64,000 nt of DNA, from contig NZ_CP004393.1 of assembly GCF_000819565.1 (NCBI RefSeq), positions 2,728,001 to 2,792,000 on the forward strand, read 5' to 3'. Under the pieces are notes generated by a model. The model made no database searches and was not told where the DNA came from. It saw nothing but the letters and a program-made list of their open reading frames with translations. The position numbers and the translations under genes are program-made. This DNA is from Celeribacter indicus (lineage in GTDB: Bacteria; Pseudomonadota; Alphaproteobacteria; Rhodobacterales; Rhodobacteraceae). This document shows positions 1 to 8,765 of this stretch, in pieces (positions within the stretch are counted from its first letter, which is position 1; every line of letters starts with the position of its first letter).

Positions 1-1709
1 ACCGCGAGGCCGGTCATGGTCCGCTCGCCCACAGGGGCCGAGGCCAGCGAGGTCAGTGCCGTCCAGATATGTTCCTTCACATCCGGAGTGATCTGGATGT
101 TCTCGCGCGTCAGGATGGCGACGATCCAGTCAGCCGCCCAGGCACGCTCCGACGTCTCGTGAATGCGGGCCAGCGGCTGTAGCGAGACGGAGTTCTCGTC
201 CGCGTCGGTCAGCTCTCCGCCGAGGTCATGCCAGTCGCCGCCCATGGCGAGCGAGGCGGCACGGATCGAACCGCCGAAGTCGAAGGCGAAGACCTGGCTG
301 CGCGGATACCGCCGAAACTGAAGCGCCATCAGTGCCAGCAGCACGGACTTGCCCGCCCCAGTCGGGCCCACGACGAGGGTGTGACCAACATCGCCGACAT
401 GAAGAGAAAACCGGAACGGGGTAGAGCCTTCGGTCCTGGCGTAGAGCAATGGAGAGTCGCCGAAATGCTCATCCTTTTCCGGCCCCGCCCAGACCGCCGA
501 AAGCGGAATCATATGGGCAAGATTCAATGTGCTGATCGGTGGCTGGCGGACATTGGCATAGGCATGTCCGGGCAGACTTCCGAGCCAGGCATCGACCGCA
601 TTGACCGTCTCGACCATGACGCTGAAATCGCGGGACTGGACGATCTTCTCGACCAGCCGCAGCTTCTCGTCGGCGCGGCGGACGTCCTCGTCCCAGACCG
701 TGATCGTGGCCGTGACATAGGCCATGCCAGCCACATCCGCGCCGAGTTCCTGCAGGGCCATGTCCGCATCAGCGGCCTTGTTCGCGGCATCTGTATCGAC
801 CAGCGCGGATTGCTCGTTGGTCATCACCTCCTTGAGGATCGCGGCGATGCTCTTACGCTTGGCAAACCACTGACGACGTATCCGGGTCAGCAGCTTGGTT
901 GCATCCAGCTTGTCTATGAGGATGGCCCGGGTCGACCAGCGATAGGGAAAGGCCACCCGGTTCAGCTCGTCGAGCAGGCCCGGGGTCGTGGCGCCGGGAA
1001 AGCCGGTAATCGTCAGAACGCGGAGGTGATGATCACCCAGACGCGGCTCCAGCCCACCGGCCAGCGGCTGGTCGGGTAAGAGCGCGTCGAGATAGACGGG
1101 CACCTCGGGCACGCGCACGCGATGCCGGTTGGTCGAGATCGTCGAATGCAGGTAGGTGAGCGTAGCGGCGTCATCGAGCCAGTGGCAGTCCGGCATGAAG
1201 CCGTCGAGCAGCGCCAGCACGCGATCGGTACGGTCGATGAAACCGCGCACCTGTTCCCAGGGGTTCACACCTGAGGTTTCGCGGCCCTCATAGAGCCAGG
1301 ATTCTGAACGTGCTGCATCCTCGGCGGGCGGGAGCCAGAGGAGGGTCAGGAAATAGCTGGATACGAAGTGGCTCCCCTCGTCCTCGAAATCGGCCTTGCG
1401 CTCGGCATCGACCAGCGCGGAAGCCGCATCCGGGAAGGTGCTCAGCGGATAGGTCGAGGCCTCGGAGCGCTGTGCTTCCACGAAGATCGCCCACCCGGAC
1501 CCGAGGCGGCGGAAGGCGTTGTTCAGCCGTCCTGCCACCGCGACCAGTTCGGCCGCGACGGCACTGTCGAGATCGGGACCCCGAAATTTCGCCGTCCTCT
1601 GAAACGAGCCGTCCTTGTTGAGGACCACGCCCTCCCCGACCAGCGCCACCCAGGGCAGGTAGTCGGCAAGACGCGACGCGGTGCGGCGGTATTCTGCGAG
1701 TTTCATCAT
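1..1709 (-). CDS. trbE: TrbE, conjugal transfer ATPase (VirB4 family), 3' end outside window
   Basis: The frame reads from an ATGATG start near 1709 to the left edge, about 569 codons, with no stop. It begins MKLAEYRRTASRLADYLPW, typical of TrbE. A Walker A motif GPTGAGKS lies near residue 447 (bases about 345-370); Walker B would fall beyond the edge. TrbE/VirB4 proteins are cytoplasmic or inner-membrane ATPases that power pilus assembly and substrate transfer in type IV secretion. The start lies 6 bases after the trbD stop, so the genes are co-transcribed and probably coupled. The usual family length is about 800 residues, so roughly a third is missing only because of the window edge. Whether the first or second ATG is used cannot be told. 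Confidence 0.93.
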   Translation of the reverse strand, partial: MMKLAEYRRTASRLADYLPWVALVGEGVVLNKDGSFQRTAKFRGPDLDSAVAAELVAVAGRLNNAFRRLGSGWAIFVEAQRSEASTYPLSTFPDAASALVDAERKADFEDEGSHFVSSYFLTLLWLPPAEDAARSESWLYEGRETSGVNPWEQVRGFIDRTDRVLALLDGFMPDCHWLDDAATLTYLHSTISTNRHRVRVPEVPVYLDALLPDQPLAGGLEPRLGDHHLRVLTITGFPGATTPGLLDELNRVAFPYRWSTRAILIDKLDATKLLTRIRRQWFAKRKSIAAILKEVMTNEQSALVDTDAANKAADADMALQELGADVAGMAYVTATITVWDEDVRRADEKLRLVEKIVQSRDFSVMVETVNAVDAWLGSLPGHAYANVRQPPISTLNLAHMIPLSAVWAGPEKDEHFGDSPLLYARTEGSTPFRFSLHVGDVGHTLVVGPTGAGKSVLLALMALQFRRYPRSQVFAFDFGGSIRAASLAMGGDWHDLGGELTDADENSVSLQPLARIHETSERAWAADWIVAILTRENIQITPDVKEHIWTALTSLASAPVGERTMTGLA

Positions 1710-1715
1710 GGGAGT

Positions 1716-1997
1716 TCACACCGAGAGATGACCGGGAATGCGCAAATGGCGGCGGGCGACCTCGACGAAGAGCGGATCGCGCCTGGCCGCCCAGACAGCA
1801 GCGATGTGGCCGACGGCCCAGATCAGGATCCCTACAAGCCAGAGCTGAAGCCCGAGGCCGACCGCACCGGCGAGCGTGCCATTCAGAATGGCAACCGAGC
1901 GCGGTGCGCCGCCGAGCAGGATCGGCTCGGTCAGCGCACGGTGAACCGGCACGCTGAACCCCGGCACCGCGTCGAGGGCCTCAAAACTCACCGCCAT
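1716..1997 (-). CDS. trbD: TrbD, VirB3-like conjugal transfer protein
   Basis: A 93-residue protein with a hydrophobic stretch around residues 35-65 (GTLAGAVGLGLQLWLVGILI) and a charged C-terminus, the profile of VirB3/TrbD inner-membrane components of type IV secretion systems. These proteins sit with the VirB4 ATPase at the pore base. Its ATG shares one base with the trbC stop (TGATG) and its stop is 6 bases before trbE. Identity rests on size, topology and the fixed trbB-C-D-E order rather than on a catalytic motif. Confidence 0.9.
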   Translation of the reverse strand: MAVSFEALDAVPGFSVPVHRALTEPILLGGAPRSVAILNGTLAGAVGLGLQLWLVGILIWAVGHIAAVWAARRDPLFVEVARRHLRIPGHLSV

Positions 1998-2329
1998 CAG
2001 ATCAGCGCTCCGCCACCGAAGCTGAAGAAGCTCAGGAAGAAGGACGAGGCCGCAAAGGCGATGGAAATCCCGAATACGATCTGGATCAGCCGCCGGAAGC
2101 CACCGCCGGTATCGCCGAAGGCCAGCGTCAGACCGGTGACGATGATGATGATCACCGCCACGATCTTGGCCACCGGCCCCTCGACGGAGTCGAGGATGGA
2201 TTGCAGAGGCGCTTCCCAGGGCATGGAAGAACCGGAGGCATGAGCGGCCGGGGCGATGAACAGGCTGACATAGGTGGCGGTGGCCGCAGTGGCGATGTGG
2301 CGCCGAATGCGCAGGGTGTGACGGATCAT
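1997..2329 (-). CDS. trbC: TrbC, VirB2-like pilin subunit
   Basis: A 110-residue protein with an N-terminal signal region (residues 1-31, ending near APAAHAS) and two long hydrophobic segments (about residues 52-72 and 82-105), as in conjugative prepilins of the TrbC/VirB2 class. In this family the leader is removed and, in IncP-type systems, the peptide is cyclised by the TraF peptidase; a TraF-type gene is present at 23406-23948. The start overlaps the trbB stop (ATGA), indicating translational coupling. Confidence 0.9.
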   Translation of the reverse strand: MIRHTLRIRRHIATAATATYVSLFIAPAAHASGSSMPWEAPLQSILDSVEGPVAKIVAVIIIIVTGLTLAFGDTGGGFRRLIQIVFGISIAFAASSFFLSFFSFGGGALI

Positions 2330-3321
2330 TCGAGGTCTCCTGGTTCGTGAGTAGTGGGTTCTGAAATGACAGGTGAAATCCGGTAGTCGCCGTCCGGCCC
2401 GAGGCCCTTGACGCGGGCGAGTTCAGCCAGACGCCGTGCGGACCCTCGACCGGCCAATACAGCGACGAAGTCGATGGTCTCCGCGATCATGGCGCGGGGC
2501 ACGGTGACGACGGCTTCCTGGATGAGCTGTTCGAGACGACGCAGCGCGCCGATCCCGGTACCGGCATGGACGGTGCCAATGCCGCCGGGATGTCCCGTGC
2601 CCCAGGCCTTGAGAAGGTCCAGCGCCTCGGCGCCACGCACCTCACCGATCGGAATACGATCGGGGCGCAGACGCAGCGAGGAGCGCACCAGGTCGGACAG
2701 GCTGGCAACACCGTCCTTGGTACGCATCGCCACGAGGTTCGGCGCGGCGCATTGCAGTTCTCGGGTGTCCTCGATGATCACGACGCGATCAGAGGTCTTG
2801 GCCACCTCGGCGAGCAGCGCATTGGTCAGCGTGGTCTTGCCGGTCGAGGTCCCACCAGCCACCAGGATATTGGCACGGGTCGCAACTGCTTGGCGCAGCG
2901 CCTCGGCCTGCGTCGGGGTCATGATCCCAGCAGAGACATAGTCGTCGAGCGTGAACACAGCGACAGCGGGCTTGCGGATGGCGAAGGCCGGGGCTGCGAC
3001 GACGGGTGGCAGGAGCCCCTCGAAACGCTCGCCTGTTTCCGGAAGCTCCGCAGAGACTCGCGGGGACTGGCTATGAACTTCGACGCCAACATGATGGGCG
3101 ACCAGCCGAACGATGCGCTCGCCATCGGCTGCGCTGAGCGTCTTGCCGCTGTCTGCCAGCCCCTCGGAAAGTCGGTCGATCCAGAGCCGCCCATCGGGGT
3201 TGAGCATCACCTCGACGATCATGGGGTCGTCCAGAAACCCGGCGATCGCCGGCCCGAGCGCGGTGCGCAGCATCCGCGCGCCTCTCCGGATCACCTCTGG
3301 TCTCTGATCGTTCTTTGCCAT
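2326..3321 (-). CDS. trbB: TrbB, VirB11-type secretion ATPase
   Basis: 331 residues. The Walker A segment GGTSTGKTT lies mid-protein (bases about 2830-2860), followed by an Asp box ([10 protein letters not shown]) and the downstream [20 protein letters not shown] and TVHAG segments typical of VirB11/GspE ATPases. These form hexamers on the cytoplasmic side and drive pilus assembly and DNA transfer. The start is MAKNDQRPE, with a G-rich stretch just upstream. It is the first gene of the trbBCDE run; the cargo island begins directly upstream, so its original promoter context may have been altered or may lie within the 460-base upstream gap. Confidence 0.95.
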   Translation of the reverse strand: MAKNDQRPEVIRRGARMLRTALGPAIAGFLDDPMIVEVMLNPDGRLWIDRLSEGLADSGKTLSAADGERIVRLVAHHVGVEVHSQSPRVSAELPETGERFEGLLPPVVAAPAFAIRKPAVAVFTLDDYVSAGIMTPTQAEALRQAVATRANILVAGGTSTGKTTLTNALLAEVAKTSDRVVIIEDTRELQCAAPNLVAMRTKDGVASLSDLVRSSLRLRPDRIPIGEVRGAEALDLLKAWGTGHPGGIGTVHAGTGIGALRRLEQLIQEAVVTVPRAMIAETIDFVAVLAGRGSARRLAELARVKGLGPDGDYRISPVISEPTTHEPGDLE

Positions 3322-3783
3322 GCCGGCCCCGTTCCCTTACGGGCGCCTCCAACAGGCGGCCCTGGATCGGGGTCGATTAAGAAAGTCGTAAATGCCTACG
3401 GCTCAACAGGTTTCCGCGGGGCGTAGTAGCGTGGCGTGCAAAGACAGGAAAACGGCGGAATGATCCTCAGATCCACTCTAGGAGGAAGGCGTCGCGGCCA
3501 CCGTCATGAGAACATGGCGGTTTCGGGCGAAGACCGGCCGTTCTCCGCACCTGCGAACCGAGATGGACGTTTTGTTGATAGCGGCCATTCCACCGGACGA
3601 TAAAACCGGGGCGTTGCCGCATCTCCGCATGACCGCTCGGAGCCCATTTCGACCGATGCTGCGATCGGCACGAATGTCAGCTCATTTTTTGCGACCACAA
3701 GCGGAGACCAAACAGGCTATGCTAGCTACAGCGAGATGCGTTCGTCTTCGTACAGTTGCCGCTATGTGAAATAGATATTGGAA
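3322..3783. other. Gene-poor stretch upstream of trbB; probable left junction of cargo island
   Basis: No convincing gene is present: short open frames on both strands lack ribosome sites and recognisable domains. The part at 3520-3720 has repeated GGCCGTT/GGCCATT-type words that look like decayed intergenic repeat sequence, but I cannot define a unit. Promoters for trbB (leftward) and the transporter (rightward) should lie here; none stands out. Confidence 0.4.
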
Positions 3784-5040
3784 ATGCTTCGGATTCCTCT
3801 TAGATATCTCTCGATCCTCGTCAGCGTCGCCCTGCTGGTTATCGGTAACGGCCTTCAACAGACGCTGGTCGGTCTGCGCGCGGGCATCGAAGGATATGCC
3901 GAAGAAACGGTCGGCGTGATGATGTCGGCCTATTTCGTCGGGTTTGTATTCGCCTCGATTCAGGCGCCGCGGGTGATCCAGCGGGTCGGGCATATCCGCG
4001 CCTTCGCTGCTTTCGCTTCGGCCGCGTCTGCCTTTGCGCTTTGCTTTGCGATCTTCGTCTCGCCGCCGGTCTGGATCGCGCTCAGGGTTGCACAGGGTGC
4101 TTGTTGGGCCGGGCTGATCATCATCGTGGAAAGCTGGCTCAATGCCTCAGCGGAACGCAGTTGGCGCGGACGTGTGCTCGCGATCTATTCCATCGTGATG
4201 TACGCGGCCTGGGCGGCGAGCCAGCCGATGGTCGGACTGGCGCCGACATCGGGCTTCGTTCTTTTCGCCGTCGTGTCGATCTGCCTGTCACTGGCACTGG
4301 TCCCGATCACGCTCAGCCGCGCGGGCGGTCCGGGCGTCGTGCTTGCAACGCGCCTGGAACTGAAGCGCCTCTTCGCGATCTCGCCGACGGCCCTTGCTGG
4401 GGCCTTTGTATTGGGCGCAACGGTCGCGGCCTTTTTCGGGATGGCGCCGGTGGCGAGCCAGCAGGCCGGCTTCACAGATACTCAGACCGGCACAATCCTC
4501 TCGGCGGCCCTGATCGGGGCTCTGGTCTTGCAATGGCCTTTGGGCTGGCTGTCGGACAAGGCCGATCGCCGTCTCATCATCCTCTGCAGCAGCCTCGCCG
4601 GTCTTCTCGCCGCACTTCTGCTCGGCCTGCTCCTGTCGAGTGCTGCGCAGATAGTTGCGGTTGTATTGTCCTTCGTTCTAGGCGGCACGCTTCTGCCGCT
4701 TTATTCGGTCTGTCTGGCCGAGGTGAACGACCGGATCGACGAGGGCGAGCTGATTGCCGCGGCGAGCGGCTTTGTGTTGGTTTACGGGGTCGGCTCCGCC
4801 GCCGGACCGTTCGCGGCAAGCGTGACGATGGGATGGGTGGGACCGTCCGGCCTGTTCTACTTCATCGTTGCGATCCTGGGCCTGTTCGCAGCCTACGGCA
4901 CCTTGCGTATCCGGCTTCGGGAAAAGACCGTCATCGCGGACAAGCAGCCCTACGTCGCCACGCCCAGCACCAGCCACGCGGCATTGCCATTGCATCCGGA
5001 CGCGCAGGATCGGGCCACAGGAGAACCCGCGCCGCGGTGA
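3784..5040 (+). CDS. MFS transporter
   Basis: A 418-residue protein with about twelve hydrophobic segments and MFS-like signatures: an early GIEGYAEETVGVMMSAYFVG region and the loop GWLSDKADRRL between helices 6 and 8. It resembles the YcaD-like MFS group. Substrate cannot be inferred. I prefer ATG 3784 (MLRIPLRY) over the in-frame TTG two codons earlier; neither has a strong Shine-Dalgarno. It ends 6 bases before the converging ftsH stop. The gene is not a standard member of heat-resistance loci, so it may be passenger or host-derived DNA caught at the island edge. Confidence 0.85.
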   Translation: MLRIPLRYLSILVSVALLVIGNGLQQTLVGLRAGIEGYAEETVGVMMSAYFVGFVFASIQAPRVIQRVGHIRAFAAFASAASAFALCFAIFVSPPVWIALRVAQGACWAGLIIIVESWLNASAERSWRGRVLAIYSIVMYAAWAASQPMVGLAPTSGFVLFAVVSICLSLALVPITLSRAGGPGVVLATRLELKRLFAISPTALAGAFVLGATVAAFFGMAPVASQQAGFTDTQTGTILSAALIGALVLQWPLGWLSDKADRRLIILCSSLAGLLAALLLGLLLSSAAQIVAVVLSFVLGGTLLPLYSVCLAEVNDRIDEGELIAAASGFVLVYGVGSAAGPFAASVTMGWVGPSGLFYFIVAILGLFAAYGTLRIRLREKTVIADKQPYVATPSTSHAALPLHPDAQDRATGEPAPR

Positions 5041-5046
5041 TCTGTT

Positions 5047-6879
5047 TCACGCTGCCTCGGCCGGCTGTTTGACGCCGTCGGCGATCCGCTTCAGATCCGC
5101 GTCTTCCAGCGTCTCGCGCTCCAGCAGTTCGGCCGAAGAGCTTTCCAGCAACGCGCGGTTCTCGTCCAGAAGCGCGAGTGTGCGCTCGAAAATGCTGTCG
5201 ATCACGTCCTTTACCGCCTGATCCATGCGTTCGGCAGTGGCGTCGCTGTAGCGACGATTCAGCCACGAGCCCTGGTCGCCCTGACCCAGGAAATTGCCAC
5301 GTTCGGTGTCGTAGGCCACGTGGCCCAGTTCGTCGTCCATGCCGTAGCGCGCCACCATCGACCGCGCGATGTCGGTGGCGCGGGCGAGATCGTCGGAGGC
5401 GCCGGTCGAAAGGTGGCCATAGATGATCTTTTCCGCCGCGCGGCCGCCCAGCAGGACGGCGATCTTGTTCTCCAGCTCCTCGCGGGTCATCAGGTAACGG
5501 TCCTCGGTCGGCCGCTGGATCGTGTAGCCGAGTGCGCCGATGCCGCGCGGGATGATGGAGACCTTGTGCACTTCGTCCACGCCCGGCAGGGCCATGCCGA
5601 CGATGGCGTGCCCCATCTCGTGATGGGCGACGATCTCGCGCTCCTTCTCATTCAGCCGACGGTTCTTCTTTTCCAGCCCGGCGACGATGCGCTCTACCGC
5701 TTGCGTGAAATCCTGCATCTCGACGTGGGTAGCCCGGCGCCGTGTCGCCATCAGTGCGGCCTCGTTCACCAGGTTTGCTAGGTCCGCGCCGGAAAACCCC
5801 GTGGTCAGCGCCGCGATCTGGTCCGGGTCGACGCCATCGGCCACCTTGATCTTCTTCATGTGCACTTCGAGAATCTGCACCCGCCCGGCGCGGTCGGGGC
5901 GGTCCACCAGCACCTGCCGGTCGAAACGGCCCGCGCGCAGCAACGCCGGGTCGAGGATTTCGGGCCGGTTCGTTGCGGCCAGCAGAACGACGCCCTCGGT
6001 CGGATCGAAACCGTCGAGTTCGGTCAGAAGCTGGTTCAACGTCTGCTCGCGTTCGTCATGGCCCCCGCCGGGATGCTGGCCCGCGGCGCGGGACCGGCCA
6101 AGCGCGTCCAATTCGTCCACGAAAATGATGGCCGGCGCTGCCTTCCTCGCCTGCTCGAAGAGGTCGCGTACCCGCGCGGCGCCGACGCCCACGAACATCT
6201 CCACGAATTCCGAGCCGGATATCGAGTAGAAAGGCACGCCCGCCTCGCCGGCAACGGCCTTGGCCAGCAACGTCTTGCCGGTGCCGGGCGGGCCGACGAG
6301 AAGCACGCCCTTGGGCATCCGCGCGCCCAGGCCGCCGTAATGCTCGGGGTCCTTCAGGAACTCGACGATCTCTTCAAGTTCCTGCTTGGCCTCGTCCACG
6401 CCCGCCACATCGTCGAAACCGACCTTGGTGTCGCTCTCGACATAGATCTTGGCCTTGCTCTTGCCGATCGACATGAAGCCGCCCATCCCCTGCCGCTCGG
6501 CGAACTTGCGGATGAAGAAAATCCAGATGCCGACGAAGACAAGCGCCGGCAGCACCCAGGATAGCAGCGTTGTGAGCCAGGTGTTCTCGACCGCCCCGGT
6601 ATAGGTGATATCGGCCTCTTCAAGACGCTCGATCATGTCGGCGGGCACGGTGGTGGCGACAAAACCGGTCTTGCCGTCCTGCGGCTCGCTGAACGTGCCG
6701 CGGATCGTATCGCTGCCGATCACGACTTCCTCGATGACACCCTCACCGAGATAATCCTCGAACTGGCTGTAGGGGATTGCGGCAATGGTCTGGGACTGCA
6801 CCCAGAGATCGCGAAGCAGAACGACCCCGAAGATCGCGAGCAGGACATACCAGAAATTGATCTGTGTTTTCTTGTCCAT
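5047..6879 (-). CDS. ftsH: FtsH, ATP-dependent membrane zinc protease
   Basis: 610 residues from ATG 6879, which is preceded by AGGAGG at good distance; an upstream in-frame extension is not credible. Transmembrane segments lie at residues about 9-24 and 102-123, flanking a periplasmic domain. The AAA domain has Walker A GPPGTGKT (196-203), Walker B IIFVDE (251-256) and an SRH region with [19 protein letters not shown]. The protease site HEMGH is at 420-424. FtsH extracts and degrades misfolded membrane proteins and some regulators. It is divergent from the Hsp20 operon and is a constant member of transmissible heat-resistance loci, hence an extra copy rather than the housekeeping gene. Confidence 0.95.
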   Translation of the reverse strand: MDKKTQINFWYVLLAIFGVVLLRDLWVQSQTIAAIPYSQFEDYLGEGVIEEVVIGSDTIRGTFSEPQDGKTGFVATTVPADMIERLEEADITYTGAVENTWLTTLLSWVLPALVFVGIWIFFIRKFAERQGMGGFMSIGKSKAKIYVESDTKVGFDDVAGVDEAKQELEEIVEFLKDPEHYGGLGARMPKGVLLVGPPGTGKTLLAKAVAGEAGVPFYSISGSEFVEMFVGVGAARVRDLFEQARKAAPAIIFVDELDALGRSRAAGQHPGGGHDEREQTLNQLLTELDGFDPTEGVVLLAATNRPEILDPALLRAGRFDRQVLVDRPDRAGRVQILEVHMKKIKVADGVDPDQIAALTTGFSGADLANLVNEAALMATRRRATHVEMQDFTQAVERIVAGLEKKNRRLNEKEREIVAHHEMGHAIVGMALPGVDEVHKVSIIPRGIGALGYTIQRPTEDRYLMTREELENKIAVLLGGRAAEKIIYGHLSTGASDDLARATDIARSMVARYGMDDELGHVAYDTERGNFLGQGDQGSWLNRRYSDATAERMDQAVKDVIDSIFERTLALLDENRALLESSSAELLERETLEDADLKRIADGVKQPAEAA

Positions 6880-7215
6880 TGGCGGCAATCCTCCTTTCTT
6901 GATGCTGCCAAACATAATTCCTGACACACCCTCTTGACAAGATTTTACGCCCTTCCCAAATGCTTGAGTGCGGGATGCCGCTGAATGGGTCCCGGAGATG
7001 TTGGTGAGATACGAGGCGTGTGCATGATGCAACGCTTCGGTCCCGTCATCGGCCGCGAGGTGCATCTGTTGGCCTTGCGTATCGAAACACGTGGTCGCCA
7101 TGCGTCTTCGTGCAGGCTCGCAACCGGGCCCCTCCCTTCGCGACAGTCCCGCAACGTGAAACGCGGTCCGCCCGCTGCGGACCCCCGATGTTGTGACCAG
7201 GAAGAGGAGGATACG
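6880..7215. promoter_or_regulatory. Divergent promoter region between ftsH and the hsp20-clpK operon
   Basis: For ftsH, a sigma70-like promoter is visible on the minus strand: TTGTCA (6935-6940), 17-base spacer, TTATGT (6912-6917). For the rightward operon, CTTGAC at about 6933 with a C-rich CCCAAAT downstream, or CTTGCG near 7076 with CGCCAT about 16 bases on, could be heat-shock sigma32-type sites, but both are poor matches. AGGAGG just before 7216 is the ribosome site of the first hsp20. No gene is seen in the gap. Confidence 0.4.
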
Positions 7216-7662
7216 ATGCTGAACTACGGACTGTCCCAGGCGCAATGGGATCCCTTCGCGGAACTGCGCCAGCTTCAATCGCAGATGAACCGCATGTTCG
7301 AAGGCGGCGGGCGTAGCCAGCGTGCAAGCGATGGCAACTGGCCCCCGGTCAACATGTGGCTGGGCGACGAAAGCGTGGTCGTCACCGCCGAGATGCCCGG
7401 TGTGGGCAAGGACGACATCGACCTGACGGTGCGCGAGAACACCCTGATCATTTCGGGCAAGCGCAATCCGTCCACCGATGACGAAGATGCCGCATGGCAT
7501 CGTCGCGAGCGCCCGCATGGCGAGTTCTCACGTTCCGTCCGCCTGCCGCTGCGCGTTGATCCCGACAAGGTCGAGGCACGCGCGAAGAACGGCGTGCTGG
7601 AGATCGAGATGGGCCGCCCCGATGCGGAACGGCCGCGCAAGATCAAGGTCAAGGCAAGCTGA
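7216..7662 (+). CDS. Small heat-shock protein Hsp20 (first of three)
   Basis: 148 residues starting MLNYGLSQAQWDPF after a GAGGAGG ribosome site; an in-frame extension upstream has no support. It has an alpha-crystallin domain from about residue 40 (VNMWLGDESVVVTAEMPGV) and the conserved A-x-x-x-NGVLEIEM end-strand motif. Small heat-shock proteins bind unfolding proteins and keep them available for refolding or disaggregation, here presumably by the ClpK encoded downstream. The C-terminus KIKVKAS lacks a clear IxI motif. It is the first gene of the plus-strand island operon. Confidence 0.92.
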   Translation: MLNYGLSQAQWDPFAELRQLQSQMNRMFEGGGRSQRASDGNWPPVNMWLGDESVVVTAEMPGVGKDDIDLTVRENTLIISGKRNPSTDDEDAAWHRRERPHGEFSRSVRLPLRVDPDKVEARAKNGVLEIEMGRPDAERPRKIKVKAS

Positions 7663-7689
7663 CAGCTGAAACGAGAGGAGGAAAGAACC

Positions 7690-8091
7690 ATGGCAAACGA
7701 AATGCAGAAAACCGGCGGCGATGTGGCCCGGTCCGAAGCGGAAGAAACCCGCGATACCGGCCCGACTTTCCGTCCCGCCACGGACATCTTCGAGAAGGAC
7801 GATGTGGTGACGCTGACCATCGACATGCCGGGCGTTGTCCCGGACAGCGTCGATGTCTCGGTCGAGAACCGCTCGCTCACGGTGCGGGGCACGATCGAGG
7901 CGCCCGTGCCCGAAGGCTATCGGCGCATCTATGCAGAATACGCGCCCGGCACCTTCGAGCGGGCCTTCAGCCTGCCCGACACCATCGACGCCGACAAGAT
8001 CGACGCCACCCATCGTGACGGCGTCCTCACGCTCACCCTGAAGAAGAGCGAGGCCGCCAAGCCGAAACAGATCAAGGTCAAGGCCGCCTGA
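7690..8091 (+). CDS. Small heat-shock protein Hsp20 (second)
   Basis: 133 residues with a strong AGGAGG-type site before ATG 7690. It has a short N-terminal arm of about 30 residues, then the alpha-crystallin domain (ATDIFEKDDVVTLTIDMPGV to HRDGVLTLTL). The N-terminal arm is much shorter than in the neighbouring Hsp20 proteins, so the substrate spectrum or oligomer may differ. C-terminal residues KQIKVKAA resemble those of the first copy, suggesting old duplication. It is separated from the first hsp20 by 27 bases and from the third by about 37, so it is one transcript. Confidence 0.92.
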   Translation: MANEMQKTGGDVARSEAEETRDTGPTFRPATDIFEKDDVVTLTIDMPGVVPDSVDVSVENRSLTVRGTIEAPVPEGYRRIYAEYAPGTFERAFSLPDTIDADKIDATHRDGVLTLTLKKSEAAKPKQIKVKAA

Positions 8092-8128
8092 GGCGACCCG
8101 GACCGAAACAGGAAAGGAGGAAATGACA

Positions 8129-8611
8129 ATGGCATTCAGCGATCTCATTCCCTGGGGCCGCGACCGCAACCAGCCGTCCGGCCGACGCAATGAAGACGAC
8201 AACCCCTTGATGTCGCTCCAGCGCGACCTCAACCGCGTGTTCGAGGATTTCTGGAGCCGGTTCGACAGCCCATTCGGCAGCATGGCCACCAATGGGCCGC
8301 GCACCGACATCTCGGAAACCGACGAGGCGATGCTGGTCTCGGTCGATCTGCCCGGCCTCGACGACAAGGATGTCGAGGTGAACGTCACCGACGACATGCT
8401 TACGATCCGCGGCGAGCGCGAGGAGAAGGCCGAGAAGGATGGCTTCACCTCGCAGTCCCGGCGCAGCTTCCACCGGATGATCCCGGTGCCGCCGGGCGTG
8501 GACGCCGAAAAGGCCGAGGCGGAGTTCAAGCGCGGCGTGCTGACCGTGACCCTGCCCAAGACCGAGGAGGCCAAGGCGCGCGTCAAGCGGATCGACGTCA
8601 AGTCCGGCTGA
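8129..8611 (+). CDS. Small heat-shock protein Hsp20 (third)
   Basis: 160 residues. Two ATGs lie six bases apart; the AGGAGG at 8115-8120 is only 2 bases from the first and 8 from the second, so I take 8129 (MAFSDLIPWG). The N-terminal region is about 50 residues with the conserved phenylalanine-rich NRVFEDFWSRF. The alpha-crystallin domain follows (RTDISETDEAMLVSVDLPGL to FKRGVLTVTLPKTEEA). It is the longest and most Hsp20-typical of the three and the closest to clpK. In known loci an Hsp20 partner precedes clpK and feeds aggregates to it; that role here is inferred from position. Confidence 0.92.
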   Translation: MAFSDLIPWGRDRNQPSGRRNEDDNPLMSLQRDLNRVFEDFWSRFDSPFGSMATNGPRTDISETDEAMLVSVDLPGLDDKDVEVNVTDDMLTIRGEREEKAEKDGFTSQSRRSFHRMIPVPPGVDAEKAEAEFKRGVLTVTLPKTEEAKARVKRIDVKSG

Positions 8612-8765
8612 CTTGGCTAGGGGCGCGGGGATTTGTCCGCGCCCTGACTCGCCCCATTTCACTGCTCGGCGTGTCGCTAACCGCCACATTTTGATGCCGG
8701 TCAAGGCAAGGCTCCACAACTTTGAATAAAATTGCGCCATAGCAAATAGTCAGGAGGAAGACAGG

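Noticed and set aside
7060..7110. Heat-shock sigma32 promoter before the hsp20 operon
   Set aside because: CTTGCG with CGCCAT at 16-base spacing is too far from consensus to call as a feature; mentioned only as a possibility.
6985..7215. In-frame N-terminal extension of the first Hsp20
   Set aside because: A GAGGAGG ribosome site lies before ATG 7216 and the extension has no Hsp20 character.
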